A stretch of 64,000 nucleotides of DNA from Nocardioides sp. B-3 (GCF_024703895.1 NZ_CP087968.1:2418001-2482000); one strand, 5' to 3'. Positions 10,712 through 19,325 are shown, counted from the stretch's first letter. The notes: a model not told the origin generated them from the sequence alone. Made by a program: numbers and translations.

Positions 10712-11918
10712 TCAGACCGGACGCTTGCGGGCGGTGCGCGCGGCGAACGAGCGCTCACCCCGGCCGGCCGTCACGGTCTTTGCTGGCGGCGACGCGGCGG
10801 GCTTGGCTGGACCGCCGTAGGTGTCGCCGTGACGGCCGGGCTTGTCCTTGGCGGCGCGGACCTCCTTGCCGTTCACGTCCGCGTCACCGTCGTGGCTGTG
10901 GTCGCCATCGGCGCCGTGCCCGTGTCCGTGTCCGTGCCCCTGACCGTGGTCGTGCTTGCTCGGCACCGTGGAGTTCGGGTCGACCGGGTGAGGGATCGCG
11001 GCCAGAGCCTTCTTCAGGTCGCGTTCGTACTTCACGACCACATTGAGGGTCTGCGACAACACGTCGGCACTCAGCTCGCTGACCCCGAGCACGGCGAGCG
11101 TGCGCGCCCAGTCGATGGTCTCGGAGATGCTCGGTGCCTTGCGCAGCTCGAGGGCGCGCAGGCCGCGGACGATCTCGATGAGGCGTACGGCGAGGGCCTC
11201 GCTGAGCCCGGTGTCCTTGGAATTGATGATCTCCAGCTCGCGCTCGGGCTCGGGGTAGTCGAGGAACAGGTGCAGGCACCGGCGCTTGAGCGCGGCGGAC
11301 AGGTCGCGGGTGTTGTTGGAGGTGAGGACGACGTACGGCAACCGCTTGGCCCTGACCGTGCCGACTTCGGGGATGGAGATCTGGAACTCCGACAACAGTT
11401 CGAGCAGCACGGCCTCGAGGGCCTCGTCGGCACGGTCGACCTCGTCGATCAGGAGCACGACCGGCTCCTCGGAATCGATAGCCTCGAGCAAGGGGCGGGG
11501 CGCGAGGAAACGCTCCGAGAAGAAGACGCTGTCCTGCTGGGCGATCCGCTCGACGGCCTCGGACAGGTCGACGGCGTCCTCCACGACCCGGCCGATCTTC
11601 TCGCGCAGGATCTGGGTGTAGAGCATCTGCTTGCCGTAGTCCCACTCGTAGAGGGCCTTGGTCTCGTCCCCGGCCCTCGTAGCACTGCAGCCGAATCAGT
11701 CGCCGGCCGGTGACGGCGGCGAGGCTGGTGGCGAACTGGGTCTTGCCCACGCCGGCCGGGCCTTCGAGGAGTACCGGTTTGCCCAAGCGGGTCTGGAGAA
11801 ACACAGTCGTGGCGAGGCGATCGTCGGCGAGATAGCCGGCTTCGCGGAAGCGCTCGAGGGCATGGGCGACGTCGTCAAACTCGCCTTCGCCGTCAGCATT
11901 GCGCGGATCGGTGTTCAC
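10712..11918 (-). CDS. moxR: MoxR-family AAA+ ATPase with His-rich C-terminal tail
   Basis: About 400 residues. Walker A is LLEGPAGVGKTQ, Walker B is PVVLLIDEVDRAD, sensor 1 is YVVLTSNNTR and the arginine-finger helix is ALKRRCLHLF. The C-terminal 70 residues are an unusual extension whose core HDHGQGHGHGHGHG continues with ADGDHSHDGD (near 10885-10960), then a basic tail. The GTG start at 11918 has GGAG at good spacing. A frame break near 11675 splits the AAA domain. It lies 88 bp downstream of mdo, beyond a strong hairpin. MoxR ATPases remodel or load metalloenzymes; the tail suggests metal storage or delivery for Mdo (inference). Confidence 0.9.
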
Positions 11919-11949
11919 TGGCGCTCCTCGTACATGGTGTGGATGGTGT

Positions 11950-11984
11950 CCGGACCGGGCAGCGGTCATGGCTGCCCGGTCCGG
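11950..11984 (-). terminator. Strong intercistronic hairpin between mdo and moxR
   Basis: A perfect 14-bp stem (CCGGACCGGGCAGC at 11950-11963, its complement at 11971-11984) with a 7-nt loop lies in the 88-bp gap between mdo and moxR. There is no T run. It probably stabilises mdo mRNA or attenuates the downstream chaperone and mftM genes. Confidence 0.6.
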
Positions 11985-12006
11985 CGTTCTGGTGTGAGCT
12001 GGGACC

Positions 12007-13298
12007 TCAGCTGATGAGGTCGTCCGGTCACCGTTCATGCAGTGGTCGATGACGGGGCGCACCGTCTCGAACGTGCACTCCTTGGCGTTGCCGGGCGTGC
12101 AGGCGTCGCCGAGCACGTGGTTGGTGATCCGGTCCACGTCCTCGTCGTTGCCCTTGATCACCTTGGCGTTCTCGTAGAACTTCGTCGGCCCCTCGCCGAG
12201 GCGGTTCTTCGAGTAGCTGTCCTGCGTGACGTCGGTGAACTTCTCCGGGATGCCCACGTCGCGCAGCAGCCGGATCGACGCGGCGAGCGCGGCGTCGGCG
12301 GCCTGCGGCTTGGTCATCCCGTGGGTGTCGATGCCCATCGCCTCGGCGATGTCGGCGAACCGGTGGTAGACCGCCGGCATGTTGAACGCCCACACGCGAG
12401 GGAGCGCGATCGCGTTGTTGAGCCCGTGGTGGGTGTCGTAGAACGCGCTGACGGCGTGCGAGATCGAGTGGATGATCCCGAGCCCGCCGGAGTTGAACGC
12501 TCGGGCGGCGATGTACTGGGCGTACATCATCCCCTCGCGACCCTCGAGGTCCCGGCCGTTCCAGACCGCCGCGCGCAGGTGCTGTGACGTCAGCTTGATG
12601 GCGTGCAGCGCGTTGCCGAGCGAGGGCTGGAAGTTGATCCGCGAGACGTAGGGCTCACTGGCGTGCGCGAGCACGTCGAAGCCGCACTGGGCGGTGTAGT
12701 CGACCGGGCAGTCGAAGTAGAGCACCGGGTCGTCGATGGCCGGGCTGGTGACCGACGCGTCGTCGAAGGCGACGTACTTGTGCGGGTTGTCCGGGTCGGT
12801 CGTGGTGTCGGTGATGACATAGGCCCACGACGTCTCCGAGCCGGTGCCGGCCGTGGTGGAGACCGCGATGTGCGGCGGGTTCTTGGGGTTCTCGGACATG
12901 TTGAAGCCCTCGAACTCGTTGACGTTGCGACCGTCGTGCGCGACCGAGACCCGAGCGCCCTTGCAGGCGTCGTGCGAGGAACCGCCACCGATGGAGACGA
13001 ACGAGTCGCACTCGTTCTCCCGGTACATCGCCACGGAGTCCATGACGTTGTAGTCCTTCGGGTTGGACTCGACCTTGTCGTAGACCACGACCTCGAGCCC
13101 GTGGTACTTCATCGACTCGACGATCTTGTGCACGATGTCGGTGCCGCGCAGGCCCGACGTCATCACCAGCGTCTTGCGGAACCCGAGCTTGAGCGCCTCG
13201 GGCCCGATCATCTCGTGCGCGCCGGGTCCCATCAGGGCTCGTGGGAACGGGTGGAACTCCTTGATGGGGAACGGCTTGAGTAGTTCGTCGACCTGCAT
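12007..13298 (-). CDS. mdo: NDMA-dependent methanol dehydrogenase (Mdo/Mno)
   Basis: About 429 residues, the usual size of the decameric NDMA-dependent methanol dehydrogenase of Amycolatopsis, Rhodococcus and mycobacteria. It belongs to the iron-type alcohol dehydrogenase fold, with tightly bound NAD. Visible are FVSIGGGSSHDACKGA, STTAGTGSETSWAYVITD, DVLAHASEPYVS and the metal-region His residues HSISHAVSA and THHGLNNAIALP. The N-terminus VDELLKPFPIKEFHPFPRA is diagnostic. Family knowledge: mycofactocin is the external electron acceptor in vivo. A lost base near 12025 hides the true end, LDDLIS-like, with the stop at 12007. The ATG has a GGGGAGG site. It is first in its operon and diverges from mftA. 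Confidence 0.93.
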
Positions 13299-13347
13299 GG
13301 ATGACCTCCCCGGGGGCGGATTCCTGACTGGTTCTGGGCTGCTTCGG

Positions 13348-13355
13348 ACGCTAGG
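13348..13355 (-). promoter_or_regulatory. Candidate -10 box (CCTAGCGT) of mdo operon
   Basis: Read on the minus strand the box is CCTAGCGT, 49 bp upstream of the mdo ATG, identical to the boxes before mftD and mftA. Confidence 0.45.
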
Positions 13356-13416
13356 TCCGGGCTTCCGGCGGCGACCAGACGAGGATCCGCAAACGGGTCG
13401 GTGGGGCAGGAGGCGA

Positions 13417-13429
13417 CCTGACCGTCAGG
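13417..13429. promoter_or_regulatory. 13-bp palindrome in mdo/mftA divergent region, candidate operator
   Basis: CCTGAC-C-GTCAGG is a perfect palindrome placed between the divergent mdo and mftA promoter boxes. Position and symmetry suit a dimeric regulator such as the MadR-like protein, but no second copy was noticed at the mftD promoter. Confidence 0.35.
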
Positions 13430-13475
13430 GCAGGTCCGGCCCGCTGGCCGACGGGTGCGCGGGCACGGGGCGCTT

Positions 13476-13483
13476 CCTAGCGT
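13476..13483 (+). promoter_or_regulatory. Candidate -10 box (CCTAGCGT) of mftA operon
   Basis: The third copy of CCTAGCGT, 43 bp upstream of the mftA ATG. Confidence 0.45.
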
Positions 13484-13526
13484 GGAAGGGCGACATCCCA
13501 TCCCAACCCGATCCCGGAGGAACGCC

Positions 13527-13634
13527 ATGACCGACCCGAAGCAGGACACGACTACTGAGACCGAGACGGCCGCTCTCACCGAGAGTGAGCTGGTCGAGGA
13601 GGTCTCCATCGACGGCATGTGCGGCGTCTACTGA
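13527..13634 (+). CDS. mftA: MftA, mycofactocin precursor peptide
   Basis: A 35-residue peptide. The leader is acidic and Thr/Glu-rich (TESELVEEVS), and the core ends in the diagnostic IDGMCGVY. Family knowledge: MftC decarboxylates and crosslinks the terminal Val-Tyr, MftE releases the modified dipeptide and MftD converts it to the redox core. The ATG follows a CGGAGGAA ribosome site, and the TGA overlaps the mftB start. The reading frame is intact. Confidence 0.97.
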   Translation: MTDPKQDTTTETETAALTESELVEEVSIDGMCGVY

Positions 13635-13899
13635 TGCTCGACGGCGAAGCGTGGCGGCTGAGCCCGTCGGTGTCGTTGCGACCGGAGCCCTTCGGGGCAC
13701 TGGTCTACGACTTCTCGACCCGACGGCTCAGCTTCCTCAAGACCCTGCGCCTGCTCGACGTGGTCCGTCGCCTCGACGGGACGACCGGCGTCGGTGACGC
13801 GCTGGAGTCCGCGGGAGTGGGCGAGGGGAGCGCGCCGGCTACCTCAAGGCCCTCGACGGGCTCGCCGCCAACGGCGTACTGATCAGGAGTGCTCCATGA
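13634..13899 (+). CDS. mftB: MftB, mycofactocin peptide chaperone
   Basis: About 88 residues, the normal MftB size. The RiPP recognition element is visible in LRPEPFGALVYDFSTRRLSFLKT, then RLLDVVRRLDG. A base lost near 13826 hides the C-terminus, which in the corrected frame reads AGYLKALDGLAANGVLIR and ends in a TGA that overlaps the mftC ATG. MftB binds the MftA leader and presents the peptide to the radical SAM enzyme MftC. The start overlaps the mftA stop, so production of the two is coupled. Confidence 0.93.
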
Positions 13900-15110
13900 C
13901 CGCCACACTCATCTCCCCGCCGCCGGCCGTCGGTCGGCTCGTCGACCAGTTCGAGCTCGGCCTCGACGCCCCGATCTGCCTCACACGGGAGCTCACCTAC
14001 GCCTGCAACCTCGCGTGCCTGCACTGCCTGTCGTCCTCGGGTCGCCGCGACCCCGACGAGCTGGACACGGAGGAGGCCAAGGCACTCATCCGCGAGTTCG
14101 AGCGGATGCAGATCTTCTACGTCAACATCGGCGGCGGAGAGCCCACCGTGCGCCCCGACTTCTGGGAGCTCCTCGACTACGCGGTCGAGCACCACGTCGG
14201 CGTGAAGTTCTCGACCAACGGCTTCCGGATCACCAAGGAGCGGGCCGAGAAGCTGGCGGCCACGGACTACATCGACGTACAGATCTCGCTGGACGGCGCG
14301 ACCGCCGAGGTCAACGACGCGGTCCGCGGCCGGGCACCTATGACGCCGCCATGAAGGCGCTCGCCAACCTCCGGGCAGCCGGCATGCAGGACTTCAAGAT
14401 CTCGGTGGTGTGCACGCGTCACAACATCGACCAGCTCGACGAGTTCAAGGCGATCGCGGACAGCTTCGGCGCCCAGCTGCGGCTGACGCGGCTGCGACCG
14501 TCGGGTCGCGGTGCCGACGTGTGGGACGAGCTGCACCCGCTGCCGCACCAGCAGCGCCAGCTCTACGACTGGCTGGTCGCCAACGGCGAGAAGGTGCTCA
14601 CCGGCGACTCGTTCTTCCACCTTGCGGCGTACGGCGATCCGTTGCCCGGCCTCAACCTGTGTGGCGCCGGCCGTGTGGTCTGCCCGGTGGACCCGGTCGG
14701 GGACGTCTACGCGTGCCCGTTCGCGATCCACGACAGGTTCAAGGCCGGCAACATCCGTGACCTCGGCTTCGACCACGTCTGGAAGCACGCGCCGCTGTTC
14801 GAGGAGCTGCGCAGCCCGCAGACCGGTGGCGCCTGCGCGAAGTGCTCGGCCTACGACAACTGCCGCGGTGGCTGCATGGCGGCCAAGTTCTTCACCGGGT
14901 TGCCGTTGGACGGCCCGGACCCGGAGTGCGTCAAGGGCAACGCCGAGGAGGCGCTGGCCGGCCCGGGACCGGGGCTCCCTCCCGGGCTCGAGCCGGGACC
15001 ACTCGCACACGGGCACCGTCCGCAACGCTCCCGTCGGGCTCACGCTCGGGCCGACCCGGACGCGGCCGACGAGCGCGTGCGACGAGAGTCCGGTTGCAGG
15101 GATGCACTGA
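13896..15110 (+). CDS. mftC: MftC, mycofactocin radical SAM maturase
   Basis: About 404 residues. The radical SAM CxxxCxxC motif is ACNLACLHC near residue 32, followed by the GGGEP glycine motif. The C-terminal SPASM domain supplies the auxiliary cluster Cys residues, including CGAGRVVCPVDPVG, YACPFA, CAKCSAYDNCRGGCMA and PECVKG. Family knowledge: MftC oxidatively decarboxylates the C-terminal Tyr of MftA and then forms the Val-Tyr C-C bond. Breaks lie near 14335 and near 14965. The start overlaps mftB; mftE follows 1 bp after the stop, with no mftD in between. Confidence 0.95.
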
Positions 15111-15111
15111 C

Positions 15112-15879
15112 ATGGTGGCGAGCTCTGCCGGCGAGCCCAGTCGACGCCTCGGCCTCGGCGGGGCTCGCTGGCCCGCGGTGGGGGAGGACCCGCCGCTCGT
15201 GCTCGTCCCGATCGGGTCGGTCGAGCAGCACGGCCCCCACCTCCCGCTGGCGACCGACTCGATGCTCGCGTGCGCGGCGACCCGCGAGGTCGCGATCCGG
15301 CTGGACGCCGCGGGAGTGCGCGTCCCGGTGGCGCCGGCCCTCGCGTACGGCGCCAGCGGGGAGCACGAGGACTTCCCGGGGACGGTCTCCATCGGGCACG
15401 AGGCGTTGTGGCTGCTGCTCGTCGAGCTCGGCCGCTCGGCCTGCCGCTGGGCGCAGGGGCTGGTCTTCGTCAACGGGCACGGCGGCAACGTGCCGACCGT
15501 GGTGAGCGCGGTGACCACGCTCCGCGACGAGGGGCGTCCCGTGGCGTGGACCGGGTTCGGGGTGCTCGGCGGCGATGCCCACGCCGGCCGCACCGAGACC
15601 TCCCTGCTGCGGCACCTCGCCCCCTGGACCGTGCGGATGGACCTCGCCGAGCCGGGCGCCACGGAGCCGATCGACGAGCTGATGCCGCGCCTGCGCAGCG
15701 TCGGCGTGCGCACCGTGTCGCCCAACGGGATCCTCGGCGACCCCGCCGGCAGCTCGGCGGAGGAGGGACGGCGGCTCTTCGAGGTGCTGGTCAACCGGTT
15801 GCACCTCGAGCTGACCGACCTCGACGTCGGCAGCGACGGCCGGCTGAAGCGTCCCGAGCGCAGCGGGGTCGGGTCATGA
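15112..15879 (+). CDS. mftE: MftE, mycofactocin precursor peptide peptidase (creatininase family)
   Basis: 255 residues, unbroken. Creatininase-type metal ligands are visible in GSVEQHGPHLPLATD, the Glu/Asp segment SGEHEDFPGTVS, and FVNGHGGNVPTV. Family knowledge: MftE cleaves the MftC product to free the C-terminal AHDP dipeptide. It starts directly after mftC and its stop overlaps the mftF ATG. Confidence 0.94.
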   Translation: MVASSAGEPSRRLGLGGARWPAVGEDPPLVLVPIGSVEQHGPHLPLATDSMLACAATREVAIRLDAAGVRVPVAPALAYGASGEHEDFPGTVSIGHEALWLLLVELGRSACRWAQGLVFVNGHGGNVPTVVSAVTTLRDEGRPVAWTGFGVLGGDAHAGRTETSLLRHLAPWTVRMDLAEPGATEPIDELMPRLRSVGVRTVSPNGILGDPAGSSAEEGRRLFEVLVNRLHLELTDLDVGSDGRLKRPERSGVGS

Positions 15880-17303
15880 CCCTGCCCGCCGGCTTCGCGG
15901 TCCGCCTCTCCTCGCGGACCGGGGTCTGCGACGGCGGCCGCTCCCCGGTCGGCGGCAGCCGCGGCTCGGTGCTGTATCTCAGCGACGTCGCCGCCGGCCT
16001 GCTCGACAGTGCCGGCGTCGTGCACGCCGACCCCGGTGCCGCGGGCGCACTGGCCGTCGCTGCTCGATCGCGGGTTCGCCGAGCCGTGGTGGCCGGCGGC
16101 ACCCGACCCCGACACGGCGGTCACCGACGTCACCGTCGTCGTGCCCGTGCGCGACCGCGCCCCCGACCTCGCGCGGCTGCTCGACGCGCTGCCTCCTTCC
16201 GTGCCGGTGATCGTGGTCGACGACGGATCCCGGGACCCGTCGGCCATTGCCCGGGTGACGGCAGATCACGGGGCCCGCCTCGTGGTGCACGACGTGAACC
16301 GCGGACCCGCCGCGGCTCGCAACACCGGGCTGCGCCACGTCGCCACCCCCGTTCGTCGCGTTCTGCGACTCCGACGTGGTGCCCGATCCGGGCTGGCTGG
16401 CCACCCTGCGACGCCACCTCGACGACCCCGACTCGGCCCTCGTCGCACCGCGTGTGCTCGGCCCGTCGCGCCGGCCGGGCGACAGTTGGATCGCCCGCTA
16501 CGAGCAGGCGCGCTCCTCCCTCGACCTCGGCCCGGAGCCGGCGGCCGTCCGGCAACAGGGGGGTGGTGGCCTACCTGCCCAGCGCTTGCCTGCTCGCCCG
16601 CGTCTCCGTCGCGGCCCGGGCCGGCGGCTTCGACGCGGCGTTGCGCTGCGGCGAGGACGTCGACTCGGTCTGGCGGCTGCTCGCCTCCGGTGCCGGCGTT
16701 CGCTGCATGAACCCGCCGCCACCGTCCGCCACCGCCACCGCGCGGGACTGCGCGAGTGGCTGGGCCTGCAAGGCGTTCTACGGCACCTCGGCCGCACCGC
16801 TCGCGGCCCGGCACGGGGCCGCCGTCGCGCCACTCGTCGTCACCCCCCGGTCGGCCGTGTTCGCGGTCGCCCTGCTCGCCCAGCGCCGGTGGTCCGTGCC
16901 GGTTGCCCCGGCCGCCGCGTCCGTCGCCACCGCCGGGACGGCGAGGCGGCTCGGTCGCAGCCAACGCCCGGTCCGGGCGGCCGCCGTGCTCACGCTGGAG
17001 GGCAGCGTCGCCGTCGCGTGGCAGACCTCGTCCGCGCTCACCCGGCACTACTGGCCCCTCGCCGCGCTGGCCGCGACCCGTTCCCGCCGGGCCCGCCGGG
17101 CGCTGGTCGTCGCCGCCGTCGTGGAGGGGCTGGCTGACCGGCGACGGGTCGGGGCGGACCTCGATCCGGTGCGCTACGTCCTCGCGCGCCGCCTCGACGA
17201 CCTCGCCTACGGCAGCGGCGTGTGGTTCGGCGCCCTGCGCGAGCACTCGCTGCGCGCCCTCGCCCCGGACCTGCGCCGCATGCGTCGGCGCGCGACCCTC
17301 TGA
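15876..17303 (+). CDS. mftF: MftF, mycofactocin glycosyltransferase (GT2)
   Basis: About 475 residues. A GT2 domain is visible: VTVVVPVRDRAPDLARLLDAL, the nucleotide motif VIVVDDGSRD, the DxD-type CDSDVVPDPGW, and GGFDAALRCGEDVDSVWRL with the catalytic-region acidic pair. A hydrophobic Ala/Val-rich C-terminal third suggests membrane association. Family knowledge: MftF attaches a beta-1,4-glucan chain to the mycofactocin core, the substrate of MftM. Frame breaks lie near 16040, 16350, 16556 and 16730. The start overlaps the mftE stop. Confidence 0.9.
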   Translation: MTLPAGFAVRLSSRTGVCDGGRSPVGGSRGSVLYLSDVAAGLLDSAGVVHADPGAAGALAVAARSRVRRAVVAGGTRPRHGGHRRHRRRARARPRPRPRAAARRAASFRAGDRGRRRIPGPVGHCPGDGRSRGPPRGARREPRTRRGSQHRAAPRRHPRSSRSATPTWCPIRAGWPPCDATSTTPTRPSSHRVCSARRAGRATVGSPATSRRAPPSTSARSRRPSGNRGVVAYLPSACLLARVSVAARAGGFDAALRCGEDVDSVWRLLASGAGVRCMNPPPPSATATARDCASGWACKAFYGTSAAPLAARHGAAVAPLVVTPRSAVFAVALLAQRRWSVPVAPAAASVATAGTARRLGRSQRPVRAAAVLTLEGSVAVAWQTSSALTRHYWPLAALAATRSRRARRALVVAAVVEGLADRRRVGADLDPVRYVLARRLDDLAYGSGVWFGALREHSLRALAPDLRRMRRRATL

Positions 17304-17357
17304 CGCGGCGACCCCCGCAGGGCTAAGGTTTGACCAACGACCCCCGTGGAGCCACCC

Positions 17358-18588
17358 ATGAGCACCGACGACCTGCACTCCCGCCGCGTTGACGCCGTGC
17401 GCGCTGGACCAGCTTCGTCACGCTCGGCGACGCGGCCGAGCCGGCCGTCCGCCCTGAGATCCGCCGCAGCTGGGAGCTCTCCGGCGTCGTCTCCCCGACG
17501 CTCACGCACGCCCCCCTCGCCGACGAGACGTCCACCGCCGAGTTCTGGCGCGACTCGCCGCTGCAGACCGCGGTGGCCCGGGTCCCGGGACGAGCTGCGG
17601 CGCACCGCCGAGGACGGCGACCTCGTGATCGCGGTGACCGACCCGGGGAGACCCGCATCCTGTGGACGTACGGCGGACGCGTGATGCGACGAAAGGCCGA
17701 GACCGTCAACTTCGTGCCGGGCGGTCGCTGGGACGAGGCAAGCGTCGGCACCAACGCGCTGGCCATCGCCGGTCGCACCGACGCCCCGGCGATGGTATTC
17801 AGCGCCGAGCACTACGCCGAGGTCGTCCACAACTGGGTGTGCTGGGCGGCACCCGTGCACGACCCGGTCACGGGCCGACCGCTCGGCGTCATCGACCTCT
17901 CGACGACTCGGGACCGGACCCACCCGATCGGGCTCGCCACGGCCCGGGTGATGGCACGACTGATCGAGACCGCGCTCCCGACCTCGCGCCGCTCCCCGGC
18001 GACCGGGCTCCCGGCCCCCGACCAGCCGGGCCTGACCCTGACCCTGCTGGGCACGGCCCGGTGTGGCTCGACGGCGAGCGGTTGCTCCTCAACCGTCGGC
18101 AGACCGAGATTCTCGCCTTGCTGGCGCTGCACCCCGCGGGGCTCTCGGTCGAGCAGCTGCACTCGTTGCTCTACGGCGACTCCTCGGTCACCACCTCCAC
18201 CCTCAAGGCGGAGGTCTCCCACCTCCGCGCCGCTCTGCGGGGCCAGCTGTCCTCGCGCCCCTACCGCCTCACCCTGCCCGTGACCACCGACATCGACGAG
18301 GTCCAGCGGCGGCTGCGCATCGGCGACGTGCGTGCGGCGCTCGAGGCCTACGGCGGCGACCTGCTGCCCGGCACCGACGCGCCGGCCCCGGTCGAGATGG
18401 GCGACTACCTCGCGGTCAGTGTGCGGGAGGCCCTTCTCGTCAACCCGGATCCGGACGCCGTGCTTCGCTACATCGAGCTGGCGCCGTACGACACCTATGT
18501 GATCGAGGCGTGCACGGCCGCGCTCGGCCAGCGCAACCACCCGGCCGCCCCGCTGCTCAAGGGCCGGCTCGCTGCCGCGGGCCGCTGA
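17358..18588 (+). CDS. GAF-domain transcriptional regulator with winged-helix and BTAD-like C-terminus
   Basis: About 409 residues after correcting breaks near 17405, 17580, 17650 and 18060. The N-terminal part (RRSWELSGVVSPTLTHAPLA) resembles the sensor region of AcoR-type regulators. A GAF domain covers about 80-210, with the segment WDEASVGTNALAIA. The C-terminus is not an AAA+/Fis module: it reads LLLNRRQTEILALLALHPAG then TTSTLKAEVSHLRAAL, an OmpR/PhoB-like winged helix. A helical BTAD-like tail follows. It lies 54 bp downstream of mftF on the same strand and just before the repeat and the cox genes. It may control either set. Confidence 0.7.
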
Positions 18589-18600
18589 GAATCACGCCGG

Positions 18601-18734
18601 GCGGTGAGTGAGCCACCTTCTCCGCGCTCGAAATGTGGTCCTCACACCTCCGCTTCGCGTGTCGTACGGCCGCCGCGCCGGCCGACGGTCACACACCCAC
18701 CTTGTCGGTCGTGCCCATGTGGCTGACGCACCGC
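18601..18734. repeat. 134-bp interspersed repeat with imperfect inverted ends, copy 1
   Basis: The left end, GCGGTGAGTGAGCCAC, is identical over 16 bp to the element at 31202-31332. The right end (18717-18734) matches the other copy's right end at 16 of 18 positions. Interior landmarks such as CGCGTGTC fall at nearly the same offset. The element fills most of the gap between the GAF regulator and coxS. No protein coding is evident. Confidence 0.65.
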
Positions 18735-18805
18735 CGCGGCGCGCCGGACCCGCAGCCGGACCGCACGCGCGACACGCGCAACCTTTCGCCAACCACGCCT
18801 TCCTA

Positions 18806-18823
18806 GTGTGAACGCCATCACAC
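18806..18823. promoter_or_regulatory. CRP/GlxR-type operator upstream of coxS
   Basis: The sequence contains TGTGA-N6-TCACA, a perfect match to the CRP/GlxR consensus half-sites, extended by one more pair to an 18-bp palindrome. It ends 25 bp before the coxS ATG and overlaps a possible -10 (TAGTGT at 18804-18809). A site this close to the start would more likely repress or gate than activate. Confidence 0.65.
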
Positions 18824-18848
18824 GATTCCCCTACGTGAAGGCGGACCG

Positions 18849-19325
18849 ATGGCCGGGATCGAACTCACTGTCGACGGGGCCGCGGTCTCCGACGACGTCG
18901 AGCCCCGGATGCTGCTCGTGCAGTACCTCCGCGAGAAGCTCGGCAAGACCGGCACCGTGATCGGGTGCGACACCAGCAACTGCGGCGCGTGCACCGTCCA
19001 CCTCGACGGCCGCAGCGTGAAGAGCTGCAACGTCCTCGCCGTCCGGGCCAACGGCCGGGACGTCACCACGATCGAGGGCCTCGCGAACGGCGAGGAGCTG
19101 CACCCGGTGCAGGCGTCGTTCCGCGAGTGCCACGGCCTGCAGTGCGGCTTCTGTACGCCCGGAATGATCATGCAGGCCGTCGACCTGCTCAACGAGAACC
19201 CGAGTCCCACCGAGGCCGAGGTGCGTGAGGGCATGGAGGGCAACCTCTGCCGGTGCACCGGCTACCACAACATCGTGAAGTCGGTCCTGCACGCCGCATC
19301 GACCAGTGGGGGAGGTGCGAAATGA
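18849..19325 (+). CDS. coxS: Molybdenum hydroxylase small subunit, 2Fe-2S (CoxS-like)
   Basis: 158 residues, unbroken. The N-terminal plant-type ferredoxin domain has Cys ligands in [16 protein letters not shown] and the single Cys of VKSCNVLA. The C-terminal four-helix domain holds the second cluster in [12 protein letters not shown] and [13 protein letters not shown]. The subunit passes electrons from the molybdenum site to the FAD subunit. The stop overlaps the coxL ATG. It heads a S-L-M-G operon with a CRP/GlxR-type site 25 bp upstream. Confidence 0.93.
   Translation: MAGIELTVDGAAVSDDVEPRMLLVQYLREKLGKTGTVIGCDTSNCGACTVHLDGRSVKSCNVLAVRANGRDVTTIEGLANGEELHPVQASFRECHGLQCGFCTPGMIMQAVDLLNENPSPTEAEVREGMEGNLCRCTGYHNIVKSVLHAASTSGGGAK

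Noticed and set aside
10884..13298. An 804-codon open frame joining mdo to moxR
   Set aside because: The join depends on one lost base near 12025 that removes the mdo stop, and a second break near 11675 scrambles the AAA domain. Mdo homologues end at the restored stop.
14931..16247. Long minus-strand open frame opposite mftE
   Set aside because: Opposite an intact, motif-bearing gene in a tight operon; composition is low-complexity Ser/Arg.
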